Position numbers and translations under genes: made by a program
Notes under the pieces: generated by a model
Database searches by the model: none
What the model was told of the DNA's origin: nothing
Seen by the model: the letters and a program-made list of their open reading frames with translations, nothing else
Shown: positions 47,063 through 58,694 of the stretch, piece after piece
Numbering within the stretch: position 1 is the stretch's first letter
How the letters are laid out: the number at the start of each line of letters is the position of its first letter
Source of the DNA: Microbacterium kyungheense
Lineage (GTDB): Bacteria > Actinomycetota > Actinomycetes > Actinomycetales > Microbacteriaceae
Direction: 5' to 3'
Assembly (NCBI RefSeq): GCF_006783905.1
Contig: NZ_VFPE01000002.1
Location: 744,001 to 808,000 of the forward strand
DNA: 64,000 bases

Positions 47063-48196
47063 GCTCCACCACCCGCCCCACTCTGTCGGCCGCGCTCGAT
47101 GGCTGCACCGTCGTCATCGCGGTCGATCGGCGATCCTCTGAGCTGTCGGCCGCGCTGGAACGGCACGGCGCCGTCGTGCGACAGGCGCCGGCGCTGACGA
47201 TCGTGCCGCACATCGACGACGACGCGCTGATCGCCGCGACGCGGTCGCTGATCGCCGCGCCGCCCGACATCGTGGTCGCCACGACAGGCGTCGGGTTCCG
47301 CGGCTGGATCGAGGCGGCGGACGAGGCGGGTCTCGCCGACGAGCTGCATGCGGCGCTCGCCGGAGCGCGGATCGTCGCACGCGGGCCCAAGGCGCGCGGG
47401 GCGATCCAGCAGGCGGGGTTCACTGCGGACTGGGTGGCCGAGTCCGAGACGTCCGCAGAGCTCGGCGAGTATCTCCTCGCGGAAGGTGTCGCCGGTCACC
47501 GCGTCGCGGTGCAGCACCACGGCTCGGGCGCCGACGGTCTGGACGAGCTGCTCGGGGATGCCGGCGCCGACGTCGTGAGCCTCACGGTGTACCGCTGGGG
47601 TCCGCCGCCCGACCCCGCGGTCGTCGCGCGGTCGGTGCTCGCCGCGGCACAGGGCGAGGTGGACGCGGTGCTCTTCACGTCGGCTCCCGGCGCGGCGGAG
47701 TGGATGGCCGCGGCCGCCCGGGAGGGTGCGCAGGAGGCCATCGTCGACCGCACCAGGCGAGGGACGCCTGCTGCTGGCGGCCGTGGGGCCGATCACCGCA
47801 GGACCCCTGCAGGACGCCGGAGCCGAGCCCCTCATCGCCGAGCGCGGTCGCCTCGGCGCCCTCGTGCGTGCCGTCGTGTCGCATTTCGGCGGCGGGCACG
47901 CCGACGCGCTGCAGACGGGCGCAGGACGCCTCGAGCTGCGCAGCGCAGGCGTCGTCCTCGACGGCCGTCACATCCCGCTGTCGCGGACGGGTGCCGACCT
48001 GATGGCGGCGCTGTTCGATGCGGGCGGCGGCGTGGTCTCACGTCAGCGGCTGCAGTCCGTGCTCCCCCGCTCGGGTGAGAACACCCATGCCGTCGAGATG
48101 GCGGTGGCACGGCTGCGCGAGGCTCTCGGCACGCCCGATCTGGTGAAGACCGTCGTCAAGCGCGGTTACCGGCTGGACGTCGTCGATCCGGTGTGA
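47059..48196 (+). pseudogene. nnaR: NnaR-type regulator, copy 2 (one-base insertion)
   Basis: Same as 26278-27414 with one extra G at 47761-47763, shifting the frame at the end of the HemD-like domain. The winged-helix part is open in another frame to the true stop at 48196. Confidence 0.8.
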
Positions 48197-48223
48197 GACC
48201 GCGGCCGCTCTTCTCGCGGACGC

Positions 48224-48926
48224 TCAGTCCGTCGCCGCGACGTCGGCCCCTTCGAGCAGGTCCGGGCGATGCGCCTGCGTGCGTGCCAGGCTCTGCTCGC
48301 GCCGCCACGCGGCGATGGCGCCGTGATTGCCGCTCAGGAGCACCGGCGGCACCTCCAGCCCGCGCCACTCGGCAGGCTTCGTATAGCTCGGGTACTCCAG
48401 CATCCCGAGCTCGTGGGACTCCTCGACGAGGCTCTCGGGGTTGCCGACGACACCGGGGATCAGCCGCGAGACAGCCTCGATGACGGCCATCGCGGCCACC
48501 TCGCCGCCGTTGAGCACGTAGTCGCCGAGGCTGACGAGACGCACGCGACCGCGGGCGGCGTAGTGGTCGACGACCCGCTGGTCGATGCCTTCGTAGCGTC
48601 CGCACGCGAACACGAGGTGCTGCTCCTGCGCCAGCTCGCGCGCGAGCGGCTGCGAGAACAGCTCCCCCGCGGGCGACGGCACGAGCAGCACGGCGTCCTC
48701 GCTCAGCACGGCAATCCAGCGCCTCGCCCCACGGCTCGGGCTTCATGACCATGCCGGCGCCGCCGCCGTAGGGTGTGTCGTCGACGGTGCGGTGCCGATC
48801 GTGGGTCCAGTCCCGCAGGTCGTGGACGTGCATGTCGAGGATGCCGCGGTCGCGCGCCTTGCCGATGAGCGAGACGCCGAGGACGTCGAAGAACGTCGGG
48901 AAGATCGTGACGATGTCCACGCGCAT
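48224..48926 (-). pseudogene. trmD: tRNA (guanine-N1)-methyltransferase, copy 2 (one-base insertion)
   Basis: Same as 25549-26250 with an extra A near 48713, shifting the frame after residue 71 (PWGEALD). The C-terminal 161 residues stay open in the other frame. Confidence 0.8.
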
Positions 48927-48995
48927 GTTTCGAGTCTAGAAGGCCCCCGTGTTTCGGACGTGTGACGGGTCCCCCCACCTCGGCACCGCGGGGTC

Positions 48996-49022
48996 GTGAT
49001 CGAGAAGTGACGGAGAGGTAAC
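48996..49022 (+). promoter_or_regulatory. narK regulatory element, copy 2
   Basis: Mirror of 25454-25480: GTGAT-N6-GTGAC-N6-GTAAC. Confidence 0.6.
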
Positions 49023-49103
49023 CGCGCGGCTCGACCGGCCGAAACACCCGCTTTCTAGCGTGGACGCACACTCACCCGCATCGTCGGTCCACCAGGAGGC
49101 GCC

Positions 49104-50514
49104 ATGACCACGACCGTGACCCCGTCCACGCCGGATGCCGCTGCCCCGCCCCTCAGTCCGCTCACCCGGCGCCCCGGCCGCTGGATCGACGGCTGGAACG
49201 CCGAGGATCCCGCGTTCTGGCAGGCCGAGGGCCGGGCGATCGCCCGGCGCAACCTCGGCTGGTCGATCTTCGCCGAGTTCCTCGGGTTCATCATCTGGCA
49301 GCTGTGGAGCATCGTCGTCGTGATGCTGCCGGCGGCGGGCTTCACGCTCTCCAGCTCCGAGGCCTTCTGGCTGATCTCGCTGCCGAGCCTCGTCGGCGCC
49401 ACACTCCGCTTCCCGTACACGTTCATGGTCGCGGTCTTCGGCGGCCGCAACTGGACCATCGTGTCGGCGGGCCTGCTGCTCATCCCCGCGGTGCTGCTCG
49501 GCATCGTCGTCTCCAACCCCGACACGCCGTTCGGCGTGCTGCTGGTGGTCGCGGCGCTCGGCGGCGTCGGCGGCGGCAACTTCGCGAGCTCGATGGCCAA
49601 CATCACCTACTTCTTCCCGCAGAAGGAGAAGGGATGGGCCCTCGGCCTCAACGCCGCCGGCGGCAACCTCGGCACCTCCGTCGCGCAGTTCGCGGTGCCC
49701 ATCGTCGTCACCATCGGCGCCGCGTCGACGCTCAACATCTCGCTGGCGGGCTGGATGTGGGTGCCACTGATCCTCGTCGCGATGTTCGGCGCATGGCGCT
49801 ACATGGACAACCTGTCGTCGGCCAAGGCGGACTTCGGCAGCTCGGCGGCGGCGCTGCGCGAGCCGCACCTGTGGGTCATGGCGCTGCTGTACATCGGCAC
49901 GTTCGGCTCGTTCATCGGCTTCGCGAGCGTGTTCCCCAAGCTGATCGCCGATCAGTTTCCCGGAGTACTCGACCATCCAGATCGGCACCGCGTCGATCAC
50001 GCTCGCCTTCCTCGGAGCGCTCGTCGGCTCGCTCGCCCGCCCGTACGGCGGACGCCTCGCCGACCGCTTCGGGGGCGCCCGGGTGACCGTGTGCGCGTTC
50101 GCTGTCATGGCCGTCGCGCCCTGGCGCTCATCTGGACCATGCAGCTGCACAGCTTCGTGGTGTTCCTCGCCTGCTTCCTCGTGCTGTTCGCCGCGACGGG
50201 CATGGGCAACGGCTCGACGTATCGCATGATCCCCAGCATCTTCGCGGCCCGCTCGCAGGCCAGGGGCTACGCGACGGGCACCCCCGAGGCGACGAAGATG
50301 CTGCGCAAGTCGGCCGCGGCCCTGGGCATCATCTCGGCCATCGGCGCGTACGGCGGGTTCCTCGTGCCGCAGGTGCTCAACGCGTCCCAGCTGGCGACCG
50401 GCGGCTACACGGCGGCCCTTCGTCGGCTTCGTCGCCGGCTACGTCGCCCTGCTGCTGGTGACCCTGTTCGTCTACGTCGTCCCGCGCGCGTCGCTCGCCA
50501 TGCAGCGCATCTGA
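49104..50514 (+). pseudogene. narK: Nitrate/nitrite transporter NarK, copy 2 (three indels)
   Basis: Same as 23963-25372 but with an extra T at 49955-49957, a missing G near 50115 and an extra C at 50416-50418. The first 284 residues, including the nitrate signature, are in frame. Indel density rises toward fold axis 2. Confidence 0.8.
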
Positions 50515-50528
50515 CCCCACCGCGCCAC

Positions 50529-50569
50529 GACGGGAGTGGATGCCTCGGCCCGAGGCATCCACTCCCGTC
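50529..50569. terminator. nasA/narK terminator, copy 2
   Basis: The same perfect 20-bp stem as at 23908-23948, inverted. Confidence 0.8.
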
Positions 50570-50633
50570 TTCGTGCGCCCACCGTGCGTGCCCGGCGCGC
50601 CGGGGTGAGGCCCGCCGCCGGAGCAGTGCCGCG

Positions 50634-50931
50634 TCAGTAGACGTCGCGCACGTAGCGGGCGTCGGCGGCGAGGGTGCGCAGGTACTCCCCGGCGGCCTCC
50701 TCGCCGAGACCCGCCGTGCTGCTGTGCGATCGTGGCGAGCGTCGCCTCGACGTCCTGGCCATCCGGCTCGCGTCGCCGCACACGTAGAGGTGCGCGCCGT
50801 CCTGCAGCCAGCGCCACAGGCGGGCACCGTGCTTCGAGCATGCGGTCCTGCACGTAGATCTTCTGCCGCTGGTCGCGCGAGAACGCGACGTCCAGGCGTG
50901 TCAGGAAGCCGTCGTCGTGCATCGCGACGAG
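50634..50931 (-). pseudogene. nasA: 3' end of nasA, copy 2 (fragment with indels)
   Basis: The last ~99 codons of the NADPH domain, from the palindromic RDELVAM codons to the stop at 50634-50636. Several one-base changes break the frame. It begins at fold axis 2 with no upstream portion, so it is a fragment created by the junction. Confidence 0.85.
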
Positions 50932-50960
50932 CTCGTCGCGATGCACGACGACGGCTTCCT
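50917..50960. repeat. Fold axis 2: perfect palindrome centred on GAGCTC
   Basis: The two arms mirror exactly outward from 50931/50932. The centre is the 18-bp palindrome native to nasA (23538-23555). No linker or foreign sequence lies between the arms. Confidence 0.9.
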
Positions 50961-51230
50961 GACACGCCTGGACGTCGCGTTTCTCGCGCGACCAGCGGCA
51001 GAAGATCTACGTGCAGGAACCGCATGCTCGAGCACGGTGCCCGCCTGTGGCGCTGGCTGCAGGACGGCGCCGCACCTCTACGTGTGCGGCGACGCGAGCC
51101 GGATGGCAAGGACGTCGAGGCGACGCTCGCCACGATCGCACAGCAGCACGGCGGTCTCGGCGAGGAGGCCGCCGGGGAGTACCTGCGCACCCTCGCCGCC
51201 GACGCCCGCTACGTGCGCGACGTCTACTGA
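50932..51230 (+). pseudogene. nasA: 3' end of nasA, copy 3 (fragment with indels)
   Basis: The NADPH-domain tail from the palindrome to the normal stop at 51228-51230 (C-terminus DARYVRDVY in frame). Extra or missing bases occur around 50981, 51018, 51070 and 51108. Confidence 0.85.
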
Positions 51231-51294
51231 CGCGGCACTGCTCCGGCGGCGGGCCTCACCCCGGCGCGCCGGGCACGCACGGTGGGCGCACGAA

Positions 51295-51335
51295 GACGGG
51301 AGTGGATGCCTCGGGCCGAGGCATCCACTCCCGTC
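51295..51335. terminator. nasA/narK terminator, copy 3
   Basis: Same perfect 20-bp stem with one central base. Confidence 0.8.
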
Positions 51336-51349
51336 GTGGCGCGGTGGGG

Positions 51350-52761
51350 TCAGATGCGCTGCATGGCGAGCGACGCGCGCGGGACGACGTAGACGAACAG
51401 GGTCACCAGCAGCAGGGCGACGTAGCCGGGACGAAGCCGACGAAGGCCGCCGTGTAGCCGCCGGTCGCCAGCTGGGGACGCGTTGAGCACCTGCGGCACG
51501 AGGAACCCGCCGTACGCGCGATGGCCGAGATGATGCCCAGGGCCGCGGCCCGACTTGCGCAGCATCTTCGTCGCCTCGGGGGTGCCCGTCCGCGTAGCCC
51601 CTGGCCTGCGAGCGGGCCGCCGAAGATGCTGGGGATCATGCGATACGTCGAGCCGTTGCCCATGCCCGTCGCGGCGAACAGCACGAGGAAGCAGGCGAGG
51701 AACACCACGAGCTGTGCAGCTGCATGGTCCAGATGAGCGCCAGGGCGCCGACGGCCATGACAGCGAACGCGCACACGGTCCACCCGGGCGCCCCCGAAGC
51801 GGTCGGCGAGGCGTCCGCCGTACGGGCGGGCGAGCGAGCCGACGAGCGCTCCGAGGAAGGCGAGCGTGATCGACGCGGTGCCGATCTGGATGGTCGAGTA
51901 CTCCGGGAACTGATCGGCGATCAGCTTGGGGAACACGCTCGCGAAGCCGATGAACGAGCCGAACGTGCCGATGTACAGCAGCGCCATGACCCACAGGTGC
52001 GGCTCGCGCAGCGCCGCCGCCGAGCTGCCGAAGTCCGCCTTGGCCGACGACAGGTTGTCCATGTAGCGCCATGCGCCGAACATCGCGACGAGGATCAGTG
52101 GCACCCACATCCAGCCCGCCAGCGAGATGTTGAGCGTCGACGCGGCGCCGATGGTGACGACGATGGGCACCGCGAACTGCGCGACGGAGGTGCCGAGGTT
52201 GCCGCCGGCGGCGTTGAGGCCGAGGGCCCATCCCTTCTCCTTCTGCGGGAAGAAGTAGGTGATGTTGGCCATCGAGCTCGCGAAGTTGCCGCCGCCGACG
52301 CCGCCGAGCGCCGCGACCACCAGCAGCACGCCGAACGGCGTGTCGGGGTTGGAGACGACGATGCCGAGCAGCACCGCGGGGATGAGCAGCAGGCCCGCCG
52401 ACACGATGGTCCAGTTGCGGCCGCCGAAGACCGCGACCATGAACGTGTACGGGAAGCGGAGTGTGGCGCCGACGAGGCTCGGCAGCGAGATCAGCCAGAA
52501 GGCCTCGGAGCTGGAGAGCGTGAAGCCCGCCGCCGGCAGCATCACGACGACGATGCTCCACAGCTGCCAGATGATGAACCCGAGGAACTCGGCGAAGATC
52601 GACCAGCCGAGGTTGCGCCGGGCGATCGCCCGGCCCTCGGCCTGCCAGAACGCGGGATCCTCGGCGTTCCAGCCGTCGATCCAGCGGCCGGGGCGCCGGG
52701 TGAGCGGACTGAGGGGCGGGGCAGCGGCATCCGGCGTGGACGGGGTCACGGTCGTGGTCAT
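51350..52761 (-). pseudogene. narK: Nitrate/nitrite transporter NarK, copy 3 (many indels in the 3' third)
   Basis: The N-terminal two thirds (51800-52761) are as in copy 1. Between about 51425 and 51785 at least eight single-base changes occur, e.g. near 51475, 51519, 51549, 51590, 51620, 51709 and 51780, so the last helices are scrambled over all three frames. This is the densest error cluster apart from the two axes. Confidence 0.8.
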
Positions 52762-52843
52762 GGCGCCTCCTGGTGGACCGACGATGCGGGTGAGTGTGCG
52801 TCCCACGCTAGAAAGCGGGTGTTTCGGCCGGTCGAGCCGCGCG

Positions 52844-52870
52844 GTTACCTCTCCGTCACTTCTCGATCAC
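52844..52870 (-). promoter_or_regulatory. narK regulatory element, copy 3
   Basis: Same as 25454-25480. An extra C at about 52803 lies between the -10 and the start codon. Confidence 0.6.
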
Positions 52871-52938
52871 GACCCCGCGGTGCCGAGGTGGGGGACCCGT
52901 CACACGTCCGAAACACGGGGGCCTTCTAGACTCGAAAC

Positions 52939-53640
52939 ATGCGCGTGGACATCGTCACGATCTTCCCGACGTTCTTCGACGTCCTCGGCGTCTCGCTCAT
53001 CGGCAAGGCGCGCGACCCGCGGCATCCTCGACATGCACGTCCACGACCTGCGGGACTGGACCCACGATCGGCACCGCACCGTCGACGACACACCCTACGG
53101 CGGCGGCGCCGGCATGGTCATGAAGCCCGAGCCGTGGGGCGAGGCGCTGGATGCCGTGCTGAGCGAGGACGCCGTGCTGCTCGTGCCGTCGCCCGCGGGG
53201 AGCTGTTCTCGCAGCCGCTCGCGCGCGAGCTGGCGCAGGAGCAGCACCTCGTGTTCGCGTGCGGACGCTACGAAGGCATCGACCAGCGGGTCGTCGACCA
53301 CTACGCCGCCCGCGGTCGCGTGCGTCTCGTCAGCCTCGGCGACTACGTGCTCAACGGCGGCGAGGTGGCCGCGATGGCCGTCATCGAGGCTGTCTCGCGG
53401 CTGATCCCCGGTGTCGTCGGCAACCCCGAGAGCCTCGTCGAGGAGTCCCACGAGCTCGGGATGCTGGAGTACCCGAGCTATACGAAGCCTGCCGAGTGGC
53501 GCGGGCTGGAGGTGCCGCCGGTGCTCCTGAGCGGCAATCACGGCGCCATCGCCGCGTGGCGGCGCGAGCAGAGCCTGGCACGCACGCAGGCGCATCGCCC
53601 GGACCTGCTCGAAGGGGCCGACGTCGCGGCGACGGACTGA
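52939..53640 (+). pseudogene. trmD: tRNA (guanine-N1)-methyltransferase, copy 3 (two compensating indels)
   Basis: An extra C near 53016 and a missing G near 53199 cancel, leaving residues about 27-87 out of frame, including the [13 protein letters not shown] loop. The rest is identical to copy 1. Confidence 0.8.
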
Positions 53641-53667
53641 GCGTCCGCGAGAAGAGCGGCCGCGGTC

Positions 53668-54805
53668 TCACACCGGATCGACGACGTCCAGCCGGTAACC
53701 GCGCTTGACGACGGTCTTCACCAGATCGGGCGTGCCGAGAGCCTCGCGCAGCCGTGCCACCGCCATCTCGACGGCATGGGTGTTCTCACCCGAGCGGGGG
53801 AGCACGGACTGCAGCCGCTGACGTGAGACCACGCCGCCGCCCGCATCGAACAGCGCCGCCATCAGGTCGGCACCCGTCCGCGACAGCGGGATGTGACGGC
53901 CGTCGAGGACGACGCCTGCGCTGCGCAGCTCGAGGCGTCCTGCGCCCGTCTGCAGCGCGTCGGCGTGCCCGCCGCCGAAATGCGACACGACGGCACGCAC
54001 GAGGGCGCCGAGGGCGACCGCGCTCGGCGATGAGGGGCTCGGCTCCGGCGTCCTGCAGGGGTCCTGCGGTGATCGGCCCCACGGCCGCCAGCAGCAGGCG
54101 TCCTCGCCTGGTGCGGTCGACGATGGCCTCCTGCGCACCCTCCCGGGCGGCCGCGGCCATCCACTCCGCCGCGCCGGGAGCCGACGTGAAGAGCACCGCG
54201 TCCACCTCGCCCTGTGCCGCGGCGAGCACCGACCGCGCGACGACCGCGGGGTCGGGCGGCGGACCCCAGCGGTACACCGTGAGGCTCACGACGTCGGCGC
54301 CGGCATCCCCGAGCAGCTCGTCCAGACCGTCGGCGCCCGAGCCGTGGTGCTGCACCGCGACGCGGTGACCGGCGACACCTTCCGCGAGGAGATACTCGCC
54401 GAGCTCTGCGGACGTCTCGGACTCGGCCACCCAGTCCGCAGTGAACCCCGCCTGCTGGATCGCCCCGCGCGCCTTGGGCCCGCGTGCGACGATCCGCGCT
54501 CCGGCGAGCGCCGCATGCAGCTCGTCGGCGAGACCCGCCTCGTCCGCCGCCTCGATCCAGCCGCGGAACCCGACGCCTGTCGTGGCGACCACGATGTCGG
54601 GCGGCGCGGCGATCAGCGACCGCGTCGCGGCGATCAGCGCGTCGTCGTCGATGTGCGGCACGATCGTCAGCGCCGGCGCCTGTCGCACGACGGCGCCGTG
54701 CCGTTCCAGCGCGGCCGACAGCTCAGAGGATCGCCGATCGACCGCGATGACGACGGTGCAGCCATCGAGCGCGGCCGACAGAGTGGGGCGGGTGGTGGAG
54801 CTCAA
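53668..54805 (-). pseudogene. nnaR: NnaR-type regulator, copy 3 (one-base insertion)
   Basis: An extra G near 54012 shifts the frame between the HemD-like domain and the winged helix. This position differs from the copy 2 indel, so the copies do not share an inherited mutation. Confidence 0.8.
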
Positions 54806-55554
54806 CGGACGGTGTCACCTGTCATCTCGTGCGCGGGAAGCAGCAGTTCGGCGCGGGCGACGTCGCCGACCACGATGACCGCGGGGTTGCGGATGCCGGT
54901 GCGCCCGGCATCCAGCACCGCCCTCCCGAGCGTAGTGCGCGTCGTCCGCTGGTCGAGGTGGTGACCGCGCTCCACGATCGCCACCGGACGGTCGGCGTCG
55001 ACGCCTGCGCGCAGCGCATCCGCGACGATGCGGGGGATCGCGCTCACCCCCATCAGGATCACGGTGGTGACCTCGGGGTCGCGCAGCGCCGCGACGGTCG
55101 ATGCGCTGACCGGTCCCTGGCCGTGGACGATGTGCACGGCGGTTGCGACGCCGCGGTGGGTGACCGGGATGCCCGCGGCCTGGGGCACGGCCACGGCGCT
55201 CGTGACTCCGGGGACGACGTCGACCGGGATGCCGGCGGCCAGGCACGCCGCCACCTCTTCGCCGCCGCGGCCGAAGACGAACGGGTCCCCGCCCTTGAGC
55301 CGGACGACCTGGTTGCCCGCGCGGGCACGGTCCACCAGCAGCGCGTTGATCTCGTCCTGCGGGACCGGGTGGTGCCCCGGCAGCTTTCCGACGTCGATCA
55401 CCTCGGCGTCCGGCCGCAGCTCGCCGCGCAGATCGGTCGGCCCGAGCCGGTCCATCACGACGACCTCGGCCGAGGTGAGGAGGCGCCACGCGCGGACCGT
55501 CATGAGGTCGATGGGGCCGGGGCCGCCGCCGATCAGGTGGACGCGCCCGGTCAC
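54802..55554 (-). CDS. cobA: Uroporphyrinogen-III C-methyltransferase, copy 3 (intact)
   Basis: 250 aa, identical to 27411-28163, GTG start overlapping the nirD stop. Confidence 0.9.
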   Translation of the reverse strand: MTGRVHLIGGGPGPIDLMTVRAWRLLTSAEVVVMDRLGPTDLRGELRPDAEVIDVGKLPGHHPVPQDEINALLVDRARAGNQVVRLKGGDPFVFGRGGEEVAACLAAGIPVDVVPGVTSAVAVPQAAGIPVTHRGVATAVHIVHGQGPVSASTVAALRDPEVTTVILMGVSAIPRIVADALRAGVDADRPVAIVERGHHLDQRTTRTTLGRAVLDAGRTGIRNPAVIVVGDVARAELLLPAHEMTGDTVR

Positions 55555-55964
55555 GGTGCGCTCCCGTCGGCGGGCTCGTCCCAGCGCACCAGGACCATGC
55601 CGTCGGCCACGGCGGTCGGCCACACGTGCAGGTTCACCGGATCCTTGCCCTGCGCGTCGAGGCAGATCCCGGTGCGGAGGTCGAACACCTGCTTGAACAT
55701 CGGCGAGGCCACGGTCGGCGCGTCCTGACGGGTGCCCACGATGCCGCGCGAGATGACGTTCGCCCGGCTGAATGGGTCGAAGTTCGACACCGCGTACACC
55801 CGGCCGTCGCGGCCGTCCGCGCCGCGGGTGAGGAACAGCGCGATCTGCGTGCCCCCGAGCAGGGCGGCCCGGCCGCGCTCGATCTCGAGGTCGGTGAGTG
55901 CGCACACCCGCACCCAGCCGGGCGGGGCGACGTGCGCGGTCGTCTGCGGGTCGATGAGGGTCAT
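55551..55964 (-). CDS. nirD: Nitrite reductase small subunit, copy 3 (intact)
   Basis: 137 aa, identical to 28160-28573. Confidence 0.9.
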   Translation of the reverse strand: MTLIDPQTTAHVAPPGWVRVCALTDLEIERGRAALLGGTQIALFLTRGADGRDGRVYAVSNFDPFSRANVISRGIVGTRQDAPTVASPMFKQVFDLRTGICLDAQGKDPVNLHVWPTAVADGMVLVRWDEPADGSAP

Positions 55965-58618
55965 CGGCGCACCTCCAGGGTCGTTCCGGCGATGAGGACG
56001 CCGCCGTCGCCGCGCTCCTCGGCGGTGGCGGGACGGGGCTGACCGCGTTCGGCGACGTAGGCGAGCGACGGATCGGGCGTGGCGGGGGCGTTCACGAACG
56101 AGGCGAAGCGCCGCAGCTTGTCGGGGTCGCGGAGCGTCGCGGCCCATTCATCCTCGTACGTGCCGATGTGCGCGGCCATCGCGGTGTCGAGGTCGGCGCA
56201 GATGCCGAGGCTGTCGTCGAAGATGACCTCGCGCAGCCCCTCGATGCCGCCGTCGAGCTCTTCGAACCACGGCGCCGTGCGCTGCAGGCGGTCGGCGGTG
56301 AAGATGTAGTACATCAGGAACCGGTCGATCGCGGTCAGCAGCTCGTCGTCGCTCAGGCCTTCGGCCAGCAGGACCGCGTGACGCGGGGTGAAGCCGCCGT
56401 TGCCGCCGACGTACATGTTCCACCCGGCCTCGGTCGCGATCACCCCGACATCCTTGCCCCGGGCTTCGGCGCACTCGCGGGCGCAGCCCGAGACACCGAG
56501 CTTGAGCTTGTGCGGCGAGCGCAGCCCGCGGTAGCGCAGCTCCAGCTGCACGGCCATGCCCACCGAGTCCTGCACGCCGTACCGGCACCAGGTCGAGCCG
56601 ACGCACGACTTCACGGTGCGCAGCGACTTGCCGTAGGCGTGCCCGGACTCGAAACCCGCATCCACCAGCCGCTTCCAGATGTCGGGCAGCTGCTCCAGAC
56701 GGGCCCCGAACAGGTCGATGCGCTGGCCGCCGGTGATCTTCGTGTACAGCCCGAAATCCTGCGCGACCTGCCCGATCACGAGCAGCCCCTCCGGAGTGAT
56801 CTCGCCACCGGGGATGCGCGGCACGACCGAGTAGCTGCCGTCCTTCTGCAGGTTCGCCATCACGTGGTCGTTGGTGTCCTGCAACGTCGCGTTCTCGCCA
56901 TCGAGGACGTGGCCGCCGACGAGGGTCGACAGGATGCTCGCCAGCGCGGGCTTGCAGATGTCGCAGCCGCGGCCGACGCCGAACCGCTCGATGACGGCGC
57001 TGAAGGTGCGCAGGCCCGACACCCGGACGGCGTCGAAGAGCTGACGTCGCGACAGGTCGAAGTGCTCGCACAGGGCGTTGCTCACCGTCGCGCCGGTCTT
57101 GGCGAGCTCGGCGCCCACGAGCTTCTTCACCATGGTGAGGCACGAGCCGCACGCGGCACCCGCCTTCGTGCACGCCTTGACGCCGCCGGCGTCGGTGCAG
57201 CCCTCCTCGTGCACGGCGTGGCGGATGCGACCCGCGCTGACGCTGTTGCACGAGCACACGAGCGCGTCGTCGGGCAGTTCGCCGGTCGGTGCGGCCACGC
57301 CGCCCTCGGGCATGAGGTAAGCCGCGGGGTCTCCGCCCAGCGCGCCGCCGACGAGAGGCCTCAGTGAGCCGTACGCCGAGGCGTCGCCGACGAGGATGCC
57401 GCCGAGCAGGGTCTTCGCGTCGTCCGACAGCACCAGCTTCTTGTACACGCCCGCGACGGGGTCGGCGTACACGACGTCGAGGGCGCCCGGGGTCTCGGCG
57501 AAGGCGTCCCCGAAGCTCGCGACGTCGACGCCCGAGAGCTTGAGCTTGGTCGAGAGGTCGTACCCCGGGAAGGATGCCTCGCCCCCGAGGAGCCGCGTCG
57601 CCGCGACCTCCGCCATGGCGTAGCCCGGTGCGACGAGCCCGACGCACTGCCCGTCGTAGTTCGCGACCTCGCCGATCGCGAGGATGCGAGGGTCGGAGGT
57701 CTGGCAGCCGCCGTCGATGAGCACACCGCCGCGGGGATGCACGTCGAGCTCGGCCGAGCGCGCGAGCTCGTCGCGGGGCCGGACGCCGACGGTGAACACG
57801 ACCACGTCGGTGCGCTCGTAGGACCCGTCCCGGAACTCCAGCCCGGTCACCTGGCCGGTCCGGTCGGGGTCGAGGCGGGTCGTGATGGCCTCGGTCTTGA
57901 CGGCGATGCCCCGCGACTCGATGAGCCGGCGCAGCGCCCCGCCTGCGGGCAGGTCCAGCTGTGCGGACATGAGCCGATCCGAGGACTGCACCACGGTGCA
58001 GTCCACATCGAGCCCCTGCAGCGCGCCGGCCGCCTCCAGCCCGAGCAGCCCCCCGCCGATCACGGTGCCGGTGAGCCGGCGGCCGAGCTGCGCCGAGCGC
58101 CGCTGCACGAACTCCTCGAGCCTCTCGACGTCGTCGAGTGTCCGGTAGACGAAGCAGCCGTCGAGGCCGAAGCCGTCGACCGCGAGACGTGCGGCGTACG
58201 ATCCGGTCGCCAGGACGAGCCGGTCGTACCCGACGCTGAGCCCGGATCTCGTCGTCACGCGCCGAGCGCTGCGGTCGACGCGCACCACGGCGTCACCCCG
58301 CAGGAAGCGGAGGCGTTCGTCGTCGAAGAACGAGCGGTCGAGCGTGAGGTCGTCGGTCGATGCCCCCGCGAAGAACCCGGTGAGCCCGACGCGGTCGTAC
58401 GGGTGACGGTCCTCCTCGCCGATCAGCGTGACGTGCCAGCGCTCGTCGGCGCGGCTGAGCAGGCTCTCGACGAACCGGTGCGCCACCATGCCCGCGCCCA
58501 CCACCACGACGTGCGTGCCGAGGGCGGGCAGGGTGCTCATGTCGTCACGGTACGCGGGCGATGTTGCATCGGTGTCAGCGTCGTGTTTCCGGCTGTCGAC
58601 ACGGTCGCGATGGGCCAT
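55961..58618 (-). CDS. nirB: Nitrite reductase large subunit, copy 3 (intact)
   Basis: 885 aa from the ATG with GAGGAG upstream; identical to 28570-31227. It confirms that the copy 2 insertion is not in the source gene. Confidence 0.9.
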   Translation of the reverse strand: MAHRDRVDSRKHDADTDATSPAYRDDMSTLPALGTHVVVVGAGMVAHRFVESLLSRADERWHVTLIGEEDRHPYDRVGLTGFFAGASTDDLTLDRSFFDDERLRFLRGDAVVRVDRSARRVTTRSGLSVGYDRLVLATGSYAARLAVDGFGLDGCFVYRTLDDVERLEEFVQRRSAQLGRRLTGTVIGGGLLGLEAAGALQGLDVDCTVVQSSDRLMSAQLDLPAGGALRRLIESRGIAVKTEAITTRLDPDRTGQVTGLEFRDGSYERTDVVVFTVGVRPRDELARSAELDVHPRGGVLIDGGCQTSDPRILAIGEVANYDGQCVGLVAPGYAMAEVAATRLLGGEASFPGYDLSTKLKLSGVDVASFGDAFAETPGALDVVYADPVAGVYKKLVLSDDAKTLLGGILVGDASAYGSLRPLVGGALGGDPAAYLMPEGGVAAPTGELPDDALVCSCNSVSAGRIRHAVHEEGCTDAGGVKACTKAGAACGSCLTMVKKLVGAELAKTGATVSNALCEHFDLSRRQLFDAVRVSGLRTFSAVIERFGVGRGCDICKPALASILSTLVGGHVLDGENATLQDTNDHVMANLQKDGSYSVVPRIPGGEITPEGLLVIGQVAQDFGLYTKITGGQRIDLFGARLEQLPDIWKRLVDAGFESGHAYGKSLRTVKSCVGSTWCRYGVQDSVGMAVQLELRYRGLRSPHKLKLGVSGCARECAEARGKDVGVIATEAGWNMYVGGNGGFTPRHAVLLAEGLSDDELLTAIDRFLMYYIFTADRLQRTAPWFEELDGGIEGLREVIFDDSLGICADLDTAMAAHIGTYEDEWAATLRDPDKLRRFASFVNAPATPDPSLAYVAERGQPRPATAEERGDGGVLIAGTTLEVRR

Positions 58619-58694
58619 GGCTCCTCCTCGTGGGGCGGATGTCTCGGTAGGCCCGACGCTACGAGCGGGGTGTTTCACCCCCGGACCGCCCAGG

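Noticed and set aside
48224..48926. trmD, nnaR and narK duplicates as decaying paralogues
   Set aside because: Apart from single run-length indels the copies are identical, including intergenic DNA; true paralogues would show base substitutions.
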